DNA from: JAKPCT01 sp029553165
GTDB lineage: Bacteria; Bacillota; UBA4882; UBA8346
NCBI GenBank assembly: GCA_035359995.1
Contig: DAORZT010000044.1
Coordinates: 1-25,283 of the forward strand
DNA length: 25,283 nucleotides
Direction of reading: 5' to 3'
Both the position numbers and the translations under genes were made by a program. Below are positions 12,978 through 20,181 of this stretch, piece after piece (position 1 is the stretch's first letter; every line of letters starts with the position of its first letter). The notes below the pieces were generated by a model. It saw only the letters and a program-made list of their open reading frames with translations, did no database searches and was not told the origin of the DNA.

Positions 12978-13475
12978 ATGATAATTTTTCAGTCCTTTAC
13001 CGGTATCATCACCATGATCGGGGATTTAATGACGGGAGAAGAAAGAAGTACCGGATGTATTAAAATCATGACTGTTGAGGACGAAACGGGGAATCGGGTC
13101 AATTTTATTGTCACACCAACCACTTATTTTGTAAACCACGCCACAATGGCCGTCGGAGACAGGGTCATCGGGTTTTATGATGCCAATGCTCCCATTCCTT
13201 ATATTTATCCACCCCAATTACAAGCACTCGTCATGGCAAAGGTTGACAAAATTCGCAATATCAAAGTAGACTGTTTCGACAGCCAATTAATAAGCAGCGA
13301 TGGCACATTGCAATTAAATTTAGCTCTATCTACTCAAATCATCCTTGAAAACGGACAACGTTTTACCGGAAACCTTGCCAACCGGGATCTGATTGTCCTT
13401 TACCGAGCCACAACCCGAAGTATACCTGCCCAAACAACACCTGACAAAATTATCGTGATGTGTAGAAATATTTAA
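12978..13475 (+). CDS. Uncharacterised 165-aa protein
   Basis: Not assigned to a named family. The ATG at 12978 (MIIFQSFTGIITMIGDLM) is chosen because GGAGG lies seven bases upstream; the frame is open back to 12909 but without a comparable site. The protein is soluble, has no signal peptide or membrane helix and looks beta-rich. The first part (KIMTVEDETGNRVNFIVTP, GDRVIGFYDANAPIPYIYPP) resembles an OB-like fold found in conserved clostridial hypothetical proteins (recollection, not searched). A second segment (about 94-165) has alternating hydrophobic strands. It is the only rightward gene in this part besides spo0E. Repeat copy 3 starts two bases after the stop, and copy 2 ends about 90 bp before the start. 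An imperfect inverted repeat (CAATTGATAC ... GTATATCAATTG) lies in its leader. Confidence 0.8.
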   Translation: MIIFQSFTGIITMIGDLMTGEERSTGCIKIMTVEDETGNRVNFIVTPTTYFVNHATMAVGDRVIGFYDANAPIPYIYPPQLQALVMAKVDKIRNIKVDCFDSQLISSDGTLQLNLALSTQIILENGQRFTGNLANRDLIVLYRATTRSIPAQTTPDKIIVMCRNI

Positions 13476-13476
13476 A

Positions 13477-13672
13477 CGGAATGGAGCCATGGACGGCTCC
13501 TTGACGTCGGCGTCGAAGCTTCCACAAGCAAAGCCTCCACGGATGGAAATTCCCCCAGAAAAGGGACCCGCGACCTTGGACGGGAGCGGGATTGGGTGTC
13601 CAGAGGGTGCTAACCCTCGGTGGCGGGGTTAAAGGGGGTTCCACAACCCCCCTTGGACAAAGAATTAACCAA
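13477..13672 (-). repeat. Structured interspersed repeat, copy 3
   Basis: About 196 bp, containing both halves of the element without the AT-rich tail. It has the perfect hairpin GGAGCC-ATGGAC-GGCTCC and GAGGGTGCTAACCCTC. The latter differs from copies 1 and 2 by a compensatory pair (C to T with G to A), which keeps the stem paired and argues for selection on structure. It abuts the stop codon of the 165-aa gene. An ORF on its minus strand (13450-13644) is considered spurious. Confidence 0.87.
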
Positions 13673-13705
13673 TTAGTTATATTAATTAGAACAACTATTT
13701 GTGCA

Positions 13706-13736
13706 TAAAAAAGACTGTCGAAATTATGCGACAGTC
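13706..13736 (-). terminator. Rho-independent terminator of the FIST gene
   Basis: On the minus strand GACTGTCG (13729-13736), 8-nt loop, CGACAGTC (13713-13720), then six T (13707-13712). It starts 12 bp past the FIST stop codon. Confidence 0.92.
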
Positions 13737-13747
13737 ACAATTAATCT

Positions 13748-14848
13748 TTAACAAGCTTCCTCAGCTTCTTGAGCCTCTGTTGTAAATAGACCAAGAATTG
13801 TAGATTTGTTATGAATTATTAATTCCCCATCATTTTGAGAAGCAATCTCTCCAATCGACAAAGCTCCTTCAACCATATATTGTAATTCATTTTGAATATT
13901 ACTCAGTTCCACCTCAAATTTTTCACCCATAAACATTGCCCTTGAAATACAATCAAACAACAGAGGCGTGTATTGCGCCGGAGCCTCTTTGGCACAATGT
14001 TCTGCAATTCGAATTGAAGACTTCAACAAAGAGAATAGACTGCCTTTCAGGATATAGAGATTACTACCTTCTGGTATATTAGCCACGCAAATGATTTCAT
14101 CACGTTCATTGACTAAAATCGGATCACGGACAAAAAAGTTCTCATTAACATGTTGTTCAATCCCAAAAGGATGTTCTTTGGCAAAGTTAAAAAAATCCTC
14201 TTTACCCAATCTGACATTTTCAATACTCTCGATGGCGTCCTTATAAAATTCAAATGCATTCCGATAGTTAATCTCTTTTAAGACGTTCCCTGCAGCACTC
14301 GTAATCGTGTATGGTCCGTCTAATTTTTCCCATCCGTGTTCAACTGCCACTTCGTGGCAACCTTTAACGATACAGATATATAAAACATCTTTATACAGAC
14401 CATCATTATCATAGATACAAGGTTTTTGCGCCAATCCATAAAAACCGGCACCACCACCAATGTACTTTACTTTATCACCTAATTTCTGATAGACAGTATC
14501 AGTGAGTGATTTAAACTTGTTTGATAAACCATCAACCAAAACAATGGCGGTAGCATCTTCCAACTCATTTGGGTCTATTGGGTCAGGTATCATTTGAGGA
14601 AGTACCATTGAAGAAAAAATTGGTTGATATTTTTGAATGACAAAACCCTCGCGCATAGCTTTATCTCCCACCAGTAACGCCGGATAAATACCACCAAAGA
14701 ATTTAATACCTTGAGCAGTCAACCATTCAATCAGTTTTGGGACTTCATCCGCAGACTTATCCGCAGTAAGTACCATTAACTTTTCCGAGCGACTGATAGT
14801 CATTTTTTCAACACAATCAATTAATTCGTCAAAAGTATTTACGTACAT
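13748..14848 (-). CDS. FIST-domain sensory protein (FIST_N + FIST_C)
   Basis: A 366-aa protein with the FIST pair of domains, normally linked to histidine kinases or chemotaxis proteins and proposed to sense small ligands such as amino acids. FIST_N covers about residues 25-190 (FFGGIYPALL; TAIVLVDGLSNKF; YIGGGAGFYGLAQKPCIYDNDG, the conserved glycine-rich block). FIST_C covers about 195-340 (NYRNAFEFYKDAIE; HPFGIEQHVNENFFVRDPI; IPEGSNLYILKG; LLFDCISRAMFMG). No kinase or methyl-accepting domain is attached, so it must work with a partner in trans, and none is in the window. The ATG at 14848 follows GATGGGGGATC. A terminator lies directly downstream, so it is monocistronic. Its leader (14849-15017) contains several possible hairpins. 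Confidence 0.9.
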   Translation of the reverse strand: MYVNTFDELIDCVEKMTISRSEKLMVLTADKSADEVPKLIEWLTAQGIKFFGGIYPALLVGDKAMREGFVIQKYQPIFSSMVLPQMIPDPIDPNELEDATAIVLVDGLSNKFKSLTDTVYQKLGDKVKYIGGGAGFYGLAQKPCIYDNDGLYKDVLYICIVKGCHEVAVEHGWEKLDGPYTITSAAGNVLKEINYRNAFEFYKDAIESIENVRLGKEDFFNFAKEHPFGIEQHVNENFFVRDPILVNERDEIICVANIPEGSNLYILKGSLFSLLKSSIRIAEHCAKEAPAQYTPLLFDCISRAMFMGEKFEVELSNIQNELQYMVEGALSIGEIASQNDGELIIHNKSTILGLFTTEAQEAEEAC

Positions 14849-15017
14849 GTTGATCCCCCATCCTTTCTTCGAGCCAAAACCACCTTCAAAAGAGTGGTCT
14901 GTTATAGCCCGATAAAGTTCGGGTATTGGCTACGCTGGATAGCTTCTTCTATTTATCGACAATAATTAAATTTTTATAAAGTATTTTTGAATTTTCAATC
15001 ATTTTTATAATTATGCC
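14849..15017 (-). other. Leader of the FIST gene with possible RNA structure
   Basis: Read on the minus strand, the sequence holds CCCGA/TCGGG (six-base loop), GCTA/TAGC and ACCAC/GTGGT (the last followed by TTTT), all within about 100 bases upstream of the start codon. I could not match it to a known riboswitch class. The ACCAC/GTGGT stem with TTTT might be a weak attenuator. Confidence 0.35.
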
Positions 15018-15054
15018 AAAAAAACAAGACTCTTGATTTAAAACCAAGAGTCTT
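15018..15054 (-). terminator. Rho-independent terminator after the MFS/MerR unit
   Basis: On the minus strand AAGACTCTTG (15045-15054), 9-nt loop, CAAGAGTCTT (15026-15035), G-less transition into seven T (15018-15024). A perfect 10-bp stem. It lies at the 3' end of the MerR remnant, in the region where that frame still codes. Confidence 0.92.
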
Positions 15055-15219
15055 TCAACAAGGATCTGATTCGCCCGGATGATCTGTCTTTCGCCGTAAA
15101 ACCGATAGTTACTCATCCGATCAACCTTTTCGGGCTTAAGCAGACCAAATCTTGTCAGAGTGGCGGAGCATATTAATGCTGATTCCGGTCAACGCTGCAA
15201 ATTCACCAATTTTTAGCAT
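15018..15219 (-). pseudogene. MerR-family regulator, frameshifted and truncated
   Basis: The ATG at 15219, after AGGATATG, opens MLKIGEFAALTGISINMLRH, the classic MerR N-terminal helix-turn-helix, but the frame stops after 27 codons (TAA at 15136-15138). One base later the next frame continues the family exactly: LKPEKVDRMSNYRFYGERQ and then IIRANQILVERLLVL. Removing one T from the triplet at 15147-15149 restores DKIGLLKPEKVD. A full MerR domain of this type would continue with the dimer helix and an effector domain. Here it runs into the terminator at 15018-15054, and the shifted frame stays open only to 14949. It sits 36 bp after the MFS gene on the same strand, so it was probably the transporter's drug-sensing regulator. 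Confidence 0.85.
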
Positions 15220-15255
15220 TATTCATATCCTAGATTCTGGTTTACTGTTCTATTT

Positions 15256-16536
15256 TCACTCTTCATGGCAATCACCAACATCTTTCTGTGCATAACGATA
15301 ATAGATAGCGGTTACCATGATCCCTAACAAAAATATGACTATACAGAGGACAAACGGCAGTACTCTTGAGATATCACTCAATAACCCGCCAATATAGCCG
15401 AATGGTACACTCACCAACATTACTATCGTCTGTAATAAAGCCAAAATTCCTGAACGTTCCTCAGGATCGACATGAATAGCGACCAGCGACTCCCGCAGTG
15501 TACCCAATACAGACATCCCCAACGCTTCAAAGATTAAAGAGAGCGATAGTATCAAATATCCCCACACACTGAGGTCCGAGATGGAAATCAGAAAGAGACA
15601 ACCGAGAATTGCACTTAAAAATCCTCCATATAGTGGCCATTTCAACTTCGTCTGCTGGATCTGGGCAACAACCGTGAAGAAACAAATAATCGAAATGATA
15701 CTTCGGACCATTGGAAAAATCGGCAATAAGGTGTCTGGGACACCGATACGGCGAGAAGCGATAATCTGCCAGAAGGTCATTCCAAGCATCGCTGCAATCT
15801 CAACAATGATACTAATAATTATCGCAAAGATTGTAGCTTTAGAGGTTAATATTTTGTTGATTGCACTTTTGTATCCCGACAGCATCTTGCCCCACGACAG
15901 ATTACGCGTTGCTTCACGCCTGATCCTGCCTACCGCCGTTTCAGTCGAAAACCGGTATAAGAGTAACAGCTTTACTGTCATTATAATAAAAGCATTAATA
16001 TAGAGGATCCGAATCGCCGGTACCAGTGTCAGCTTTGCTACCAAAACAGAAGAGATCGGCGCAAAAAGCACCGAGAAATTACTGGAAAGAACCACCCAGG
16101 AATAGATCTGCGTAAGCTTATCCTTGGGAGCATCCTCCACCAACAGGCAGTCCCAGGATACCGTAGGAATCTTCATCATCCCGTTCAGCAAAGCAGCCAC
16201 CACAAAGAACCAAAAGCCCTGGCTGAAAGCCCAGATCAGAGAAGGAAGACTCCAGGCTAAAAAATCAAAGACCGCTGTACTCTTCCGGCGCCCCATTTTA
16301 TCAACGATCGCCCCAGCTAAGAAGGCAAAAATCATTTGCGAAAACATATAAATCGAAGAGACGATCCCCACCTGGACATCATTCATTCCAAAAGTCAGCA
16401 TATATACGGTTGCATATGGCAGACACAGATTCATTGAGAGCCCCCACAGAGGCTCAGTATAAACACAGGCGCGAGAATTTCCGCGTAGTTCAATCAGGGT
16501 TCGTAAAAAGCGGTTTTTTAACAGTAAGTTTTTCAT
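15256..16536 (-). CDS. Major facilitator superfamily transporter
   Basis: A 426-aa protein with about twelve membrane helices. The MFS loop 2-3 motif A appears as AGAIVDKMGRRKS (about residues 74-86), and a weaker counterpart follows helix 8. The region around residues 120-140 (NGMMKIPTVSWDCLLVEDAP) is typical of drug-efflux-like MFS proteins of Bacillota. The ATG at 16536 has AGGA eight bases upstream. It is followed closely by a MerR remnant, which hints at a drug-export role (inference). An imperfect palindrome, TTGACCAATAAGTCAA (16552-16567), lies 15 bp upstream of the start codon and could be a regulator site. The substrate is unknown. Confidence 0.92.
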   Translation of the reverse strand: MKNLLLKNRFLRTLIELRGNSRACVYTEPLWGLSMNLCLPYATVYMLTFGMNDVQVGIVSSIYMFSQMIFAFLAGAIVDKMGRRKSTAVFDFLAWSLPSLIWAFSQGFWFFVVAALLNGMMKIPTVSWDCLLVEDAPKDKLTQIYSWVVLSSNFSVLFAPISSVLVAKLTLVPAIRILYINAFIIMTVKLLLLYRFSTETAVGRIRREATRNLSWGKMLSGYKSAINKILTSKATIFAIIISIIVEIAAMLGMTFWQIIASRRIGVPDTLLPIFPMVRSIISIICFFTVVAQIQQTKLKWPLYGGFLSAILGCLFLISISDLSVWGYLILSLSLIFEALGMSVLGTLRESLVAIHVDPEERSGILALLQTIVMLVSVPFGYIGGLLSDISRVLPFVLCIVIFLLGIMVTAIYYRYAQKDVGDCHEE

Positions 16537-16551
16537 TAATATTTTCCTGTC

Positions 16552-16567
16552 TTGACCAATAAGTCAA
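16552..16567. promoter_or_regulatory. Possible operator upstream of the MFS gene
   Basis: TTGACCAATAAGTCAA: TTGAC and GTCAA arms around six bases, just upstream of the ribosome binding site of the MFS gene. Its location suits a repressor, but there is only one such site and no clear promoter can be placed around it. Confidence 0.35.
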
Positions 16568-16690
16568 AAAATGAAGTACTATTCACGGTTAATAAATACT
16601 TATTCTACTTTCACCCAGCTTTTCCTGTCTTTATGCAGAAACCCATCCGAGCTTGATAATTCTTAAAGCCTTATGTAGGAAAGAATAAAT

Positions 16691-16727
16691 AAAAAAGATC
16701 AAGGCACTCTAGTTTAGAGCGCCTGAT
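16691..16727 (-). terminator. Rho-independent terminator of the PTPS-like gene
   Basis: On the minus strand ATCAGGCGCTCTA (16715-16727) pairs with TAGAGTGCCTTGAT (16698-16711) with one bulge and one G-U pair, followed by six T (16691-16696). It lies 51 bp after the stop codon. Confidence 0.88.
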
Positions 16728-16777
16728 TTGATTCAGTTCCAGTTAATCAGAGTTGGATTTTTGAATATCCAACTAGA

Positions 16778-17341
16778 TTATTTCTTGTAACCACATTTTG
16801 GGCACACGCCATTTTCATTTAACGCAATACCACACAACGGACAACGGGCGATATCTTTTTTAGGCTCATATTCTTCCGTAGCGCCATTGACTCCGCTTGT
16901 GAATGTTATTTTAACTATATTTAGTTTATCTTTTAGCAAATCGTAAACTATTTTAATCATGCCTTCAACGGTCATCGTCTCTTTTGTAACAACTAAGCGG
17001 CATTCCGGATACGCTGTTGCAAGTTCTGTCTTGAAAACCGGGCCTTTTTGCTTATTGGTTGGCGCGCCGTCCTTAATACCTTGCGCTTCGTAAACCCCAA
17101 GAATTGCAGGTAGCAAAGGATCATCTTCCCTTAAGACCAGCGCGTGGTCAAAGTTTTGTAATACTTCCCAAGCAATTTTCTTAATTTCATTACATGGAAA
17201 TACCATATTGACTCCCTCATTGACAGTGTCTTCAACCTCAATCGTCAACACTCCTGTATGTCCATGCAAATACTGTGCTTCACCTTTGAAGCCATAGAAC
17301 CTGTGTGCATATTGTAAGTCTAAGGTAGTGAAACTTCTCAT
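16778..17341 (-). CDS. 6-pyruvoyl-tetrahydropterin synthase/QueD-like protein lacking the usual Cys, with C-terminal zinc ribbon
   Basis: A T-fold protein (187 aa). The PTPS/QueD zinc ligands are all present: His13 in YAHRF, and His26 and His28 in LHGH. The FDHALVL motif (Asp65-His66) and a late Glu in TVEGMIKIV are also conserved. The catalytic cysteine that QueD carries four residues before HGH is replaced (GEAQYLHGH: Ala at that position, Glu beside it), which recalls the Glu-containing PTPS-III variants. A zinc ribbon C-P-L-C-x9-C-P-K-C ends the protein, which is not part of ordinary QueD. Three consecutive ATGs occur; the last (17341) has GGAG at proper distance and the homology starts there. 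It probably binds a pterin or 7-deazapurine precursor, but the reaction is uncertain. No queC, queE or queF is in the window. A strong terminator follows. Confidence 0.85.
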   Translation of the reverse strand: MRSFTTLDLQYAHRFYGFKGEAQYLHGHTGVLTIEVEDTVNEGVNMVFPCNEIKKIAWEVLQNFDHALVLREDDPLLPAILGVYEAQGIKDGAPTNKQKGPVFKTELATAYPECRLVVTKETMTVEGMIKIVYDLLKDKLNIVKITFTSGVNGATEEYEPKKDIARCPLCGIALNENGVCPKCGYKK

Positions 17342-17366
17342 CATCATTCTCCTCGAAAATATATTT

Positions 17367-17434
17367 ACGGGTTTTGCTCTGCTCCCGTATGCGCACATAG
17401 TTTATTATTACCTAACTGATCATTGTTAATGATC
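17367..17434. promoter_or_regulatory. Inverted repeats upstream of the PTPS-like gene
   Basis: Two elements occur in the gap 17342-17650. ACGGG/CCCGT with a 12-nt loop (17367-17388) lies just before the ribosome binding site; loop and tail do not fit preQ1 riboswitch consensus. The palindrome GATCATTGTTAATGATC (17418-17434, 6-bp arms) is a plausible operator. I see no clear -35/-10 pair and no gene between 17442 and 17650. Confidence 0.4.
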
Positions 17435-17650
17435 TTCATTCCAATATTCATTTCGACTTTTCACTGTCTTTACTTAACAACAGTTTTCCATTCACATCCT
17501 ATCCAAAAAGCAATAGTTCTTTTAAATTGTAAGGTTCAGCCAAACAATGATTAAGAAAATAATAAGGTTTCCAGCAATCGTTGATTATTACGAAAGTCTG
17601 AAAACCTTTGAATTTAATAATTCAATCATAATCCCAGGCAGGAAAAAGAA

Positions 17651-17833
17651 TCATTTATTTTTGTGCTTTTCGCTAGACAATGTCTTCAGCCATCCTTCTC
17701 TCAATAGATACCCGCCATTTTCTCCACCTTCAGGCCCCATCTCGATAATATAATCTGCCTGGCTGATAATCCTGGAATTGTGCTCGATCACCACCACCGT
17801 CGCGCCCTTAACTGTTAATTCCCAGATAATCAC
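17651..17833 (-). pseudogene. C-terminal fragment of a UvrA-family ATPase
   Basis: Sixty codons read GATVVVIEHNSRIISQADYI followed by IEMGPEGGENGG, the unmistakable last block of UvrA and UvrA-like resistance ATPases (the usual form is TVVVIEHN...ADYIIDLGPEGG). The other roughly 900 residues, including both Walker A motifs, zinc fingers and the signature, are absent. The preceding codons (MIIWELTV) are unrelated, and the GTG at 17833 overlaps the stop of the upstream membrane protein gene (GTGA). A deletion that joined a uvrA-like tail to the membrane protein gene is the simplest explanation. It is not expected to function. Confidence 0.85.
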
Positions 17834-18420
17834 GCTTTCCTAAAATGAGCATAAGCTAAGGCACACAGAGGAATAAAATAAGCGCACCAGGACTCTAAAG
17901 CGATTACACCGGTCCAATAATCTCCGCCCGAAAAAACACCAAGCATCGGCATGATCAGACACGGAATAAAGAAAATGCCATGAAGCATCAGTAACCATTT
18001 AAGCCACTGGTCCGCCTTGGTATTGGTCTTGATCGTCAAGCCGGTAAAAAATGTGGCGAGTGCCATCATTCCATATCCGAGCAGGTCATAATTGAAATAC
18101 AGACCGAATTTTGAATAGTCCAGAATTTGCATGGACTGCTCGTTTAGTCCGTCAAGCCTGACTGAGGTGGTCTGGGCAAAATACACCAATAGAATTATCA
18201 CACAATACACCGTCGCGCAGATTAACGCGACATCAGCCGCAGCCTTCTTATCAGGTTCACATTCTTCGGCAAACGAGCTTACCATCATAATAAAACCAAG
18301 CGCCAAAAATATGCAGACAAAGAAACTGCCGAAATTAAATCTCATCATCATAAAAACGGCAAATAAAGCTACTGATACAAGACTTATTAATGAACCAACC
18401 ATACCGATTTTCTGATTCAT
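17830..18420 (-). CDS. Uncharacterised six-helix membrane protein
   Basis: A 196-aa protein with six predicted membrane helices (approximately residues 5-26, 32-52, 63-86, 110-131, 140-163 and 166-190) and the short hydrophilic loop EECEPDKKAAAD. Not recognised as a named family; the layout resembles small conserved membrane proteins found beside AraC-type regulators in clostridia. The ATG at 18420 is chosen because GGGGAG lies seven bases upstream; the in-frame TTG-ATG pair at 18438 has no such site. The C-terminus overlaps the start of the UvrA scrap, so the original 3' neighbour has been lost. The frameshifted AraC regulator lies upstream, separated by a terminator. Function unknown. Confidence 0.78.
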   Translation of the reverse strand: MNQKIGMVGSLISLVSVALFAVFMMMRFNFGSFFVCIFLALGFIMMVSSFAEECEPDKKAAADVALICATVYCVIILLVYFAQTTSVRLDGLNEQSMQILDYSKFGLYFNYDLLGYGMMALATFFTGLTIKTNTKADQWLKWLLMLHGIFFIPCLIMPMLGVFSGGDYWTGVIALESWCAYFIPLCALAYAHFRKA

Positions 18421-18457
18421 ATCAAAGCTCCCCATCAATTGATCAATTTAGATACAC

Positions 18458-18487
18458 AAAATAAATGCCCCTTTTCAAAGGGCATTT
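18458..18487 (-). terminator. Terminator after the AraC-type gene
   Basis: On the minus strand AAATGCCC (18480-18487), 9-nt loop, GGGCATTT (18463-18470), followed by ATTTTG. An 8-bp perfect stem with a moderate T run, 19 bp past the stop codon. Confidence 0.8.
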
Positions 18488-18505
18488 GACATACTGTTGA
18501 TTTGA

Positions 18506-19346
18506 CTAAATCTTCTCTACAGGTACCCAGATTTCACAATAATAATCATCCGGATTCCCTTGGGGTGGGGTATACATTTCAATGTTATAGTTACCTGCAA
18601 GTTTATATTCCTTACAATTTGGCAACCACTCACTCCAGATCCTGGTGTTCACATCCTGCAATGCTTTCGGGAGAGAGCCTCGACATGAAAATACTGCCCA
18701 GGTTCCGGCAGGGATTACTCTGGTTTCATAACCATCAGGAACCTCATTCCACGGCAGATAATTATCTGCAATCAGATAATCAAATCTCTTCCCATTACCA
18801 GCCATACAGATTCCATACATTCCACAGACAATTTGATTCGCTCCGCTCTGCATATGTTCCTGCCAAAACTTCGGAATCTCCTCATAAGAAGTGTCCATGT
18901 CAAAGCTTCTCACTTTACCCATAACCGTAAACTGTGCCTTTTCAACAATTTTATACTCCAGCATTGTCCCGCCCTCCAATATTAATTTTATTTTGAGTGG
19001 TGCAAAGGACTTTAGATTTGCACCCTTCAGTTTAGCCGCCGAAGGGGCAATACCATGAAATTTGGCGAAGGCGCGGGTAAAACTGTCAGGAGAATCATAG
19101 CCATACTTAAGCGCAACATCAATTACCCTGGCATCTGCGGTGGAAAGTTCCTGGGCTGCAACACTAAGCCTGCGATTCCGGATATACTCTCCTACAGTGA
19201 ACCCACTCAGTACATTGAAGATTCTTTGAAAGCGAAACACCGAAACACACGCTTTTGCGAGCAATCTCCTGAATATCCAGTTCCTCCGTCAGATGCTCCT
19301 CAATATACTCAATTGCATTTTGAATCCCCTCGACCCAACCAATCAC
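18506..19346 (-). pseudogene. AraC-family regulator with effector-binding (GyrI-like) domain, frameshifted
   Basis: The first frame, from GTG at 19346 after AAGGGAG, gives MIGWVEGIQNAIEYIEEHL and then TEELDIQEIA, the standard start of an AraC helix-turn-helix. It then loses the family. The next frame resumes at once with AKACVSVFRFQRIFNVLSGF and TVGEYIRNRRLSVAAQEL, and continues through the second HTH (VIDVALKYGYDSPDSFTRAF) into a C-terminal effector-binding domain (LEYKIVEKAQFTVMGKVR to DYYCEIWVPVEKI). Removing one G (plus strand, about 19257-19262) joins the frames. Such proteins sense drugs or other hydrophobic ligands. Either the gene is inactivated between the first two helices or the sequence has an indel error. 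Promoter at 19514-19543, terminator at 18458-18487. Confidence 0.85.
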
Positions 19347-19513
19347 ACTGTAGACTCCCTTCTGGCTTCGATTTCATTTTAACATTCATCAAAGAGCTCT
19401 TCCCGACTTTTTATGTCATCCGTTACAGGTTTGATATCCAAAACCGGTCCTAATATTTACCATCAAACTATTCCATAATTCAGAATCTTTGAATCATTAG
19501 TTAACCTAATAAT

Positions 19514-19543
19514 ATCATAAACAATCTTGGAATATAATGTCAA
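19514..19543 (-). promoter_or_regulatory. Sigma-A promoter of the AraC-type gene
   Basis: On the minus strand TTGACA (19538-19543), 18 bp, TATGAT (19514-19519). It gives a long leader (about 160 bases) before the GTG start. Apart from this promoter I see nothing firm in the gap 19347-19640. Confidence 0.65.
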
Positions 19544-19640
19544 ACATCTTAGCACCTCCCTGAACACATAAAAAAGCTTATTGCAAAATGATAACAATCC
19601 CTCCGGATTAGTTTCATTTAACAAAAAGCCTTAATTTTAA

Positions 19641-20099
19641 TCATTCTGCTTTGCTCCTGATTATATCCACCATCTCCCGAAGCCGTTTGTCTTTATGTAA
19701 CCATTCAAATTTAGTTAAAACATCAACCACATGCAAAATATCATACCAAAGCAATGGGGCTTTTTAGCTTCTGGAATCCGCTTCCCATTGCAAACATATA
19801 TGGCTTTCGCTCTTTTCTTTGCTCCCATAATGAAAGCAACACTTCTGCGCTATTGATAGTTTGCGGCAAATCATGATACTCATCAAATAATGTTAACAAC
19901 TTCAACATTCGACAGCTTCAGCAATCTCAGGCGTATTTACATCAAATCCAATGTCAGCAATAAAACAAAGCTTGTGTATCAATTGACTGGAATCATTATG
20001 TGATTTTAATACTTCGCCCGGCCAATTTTTTACCTGAAATAATAAATTATTTACTTGTTCAACCGACAAGCCTACTTTTTCATATTCTATAGCACTCAT
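19641..20099 (-). pseudogene. Collapsed clostridial gene (N- and C-terminal parts of one protein)
   Basis: The ATG at 20099 opens 65 codons (EQVNNLLFQVKNWPGEVLKS ... LCFIADIGFDVNTPEIAEAV) and stops at 19902. Another frame carries on with MLKLLTLFDEYHDLPQTINS, then LLSLWEQRKERKPYMFAMGS and FQKLKSPIA, and a third with WYDILHVVDVLTKFEWLHKD and KRLREMVDIIRSKAE, ending in TGA at 19641-19643. These pieces resemble the two ends of a conserved clostridial protein of roughly 300 aa (from memory; family name uncertain). So there is at least one frame change around 19900-19915, probably with loss of the middle, and a one-base insertion near 19748-19750. It is non-functional. Confidence 0.75.
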
Positions 20100-20181
20100 T
20101 ATAAATATGACCCCTCTTTTTATTCTGTATTAAAATGTATTACCCGAAGGGTCAAGCACATAAAATCATTAAATCAAACTA

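Noticed and set aside
13450..13644. 64-aa ORF on the minus strand
   Set aside because: It lies wholly in repeat copy 3 and has Pro/Arg/Trp-rich composition typical of GC-rich repeats, with no supporting start signal.
17367..17388. preQ1-type riboswitch before the PTPS/QueD-like gene
   Set aside because: The 5-bp stem and 12-nt loop have the right size, but the loop and the A-rich tail do not match preQ1-I consensus.
17499..17630. Short open stretch on the minus strand (ending AEPYNLKELLLFG)
   Set aside because: About 43 codons, no start codon context and no recognisable family; it could be a remnant but cannot be supported.
19380..19450. Minus-strand peptide GPVLDIKPVTDDIKSREELF in the leader of the AraC gene
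   Set aside because: It looks protein-like (faintly like a TrmO-type C-terminus) but is only about 22 codons, without start or flanking homology.
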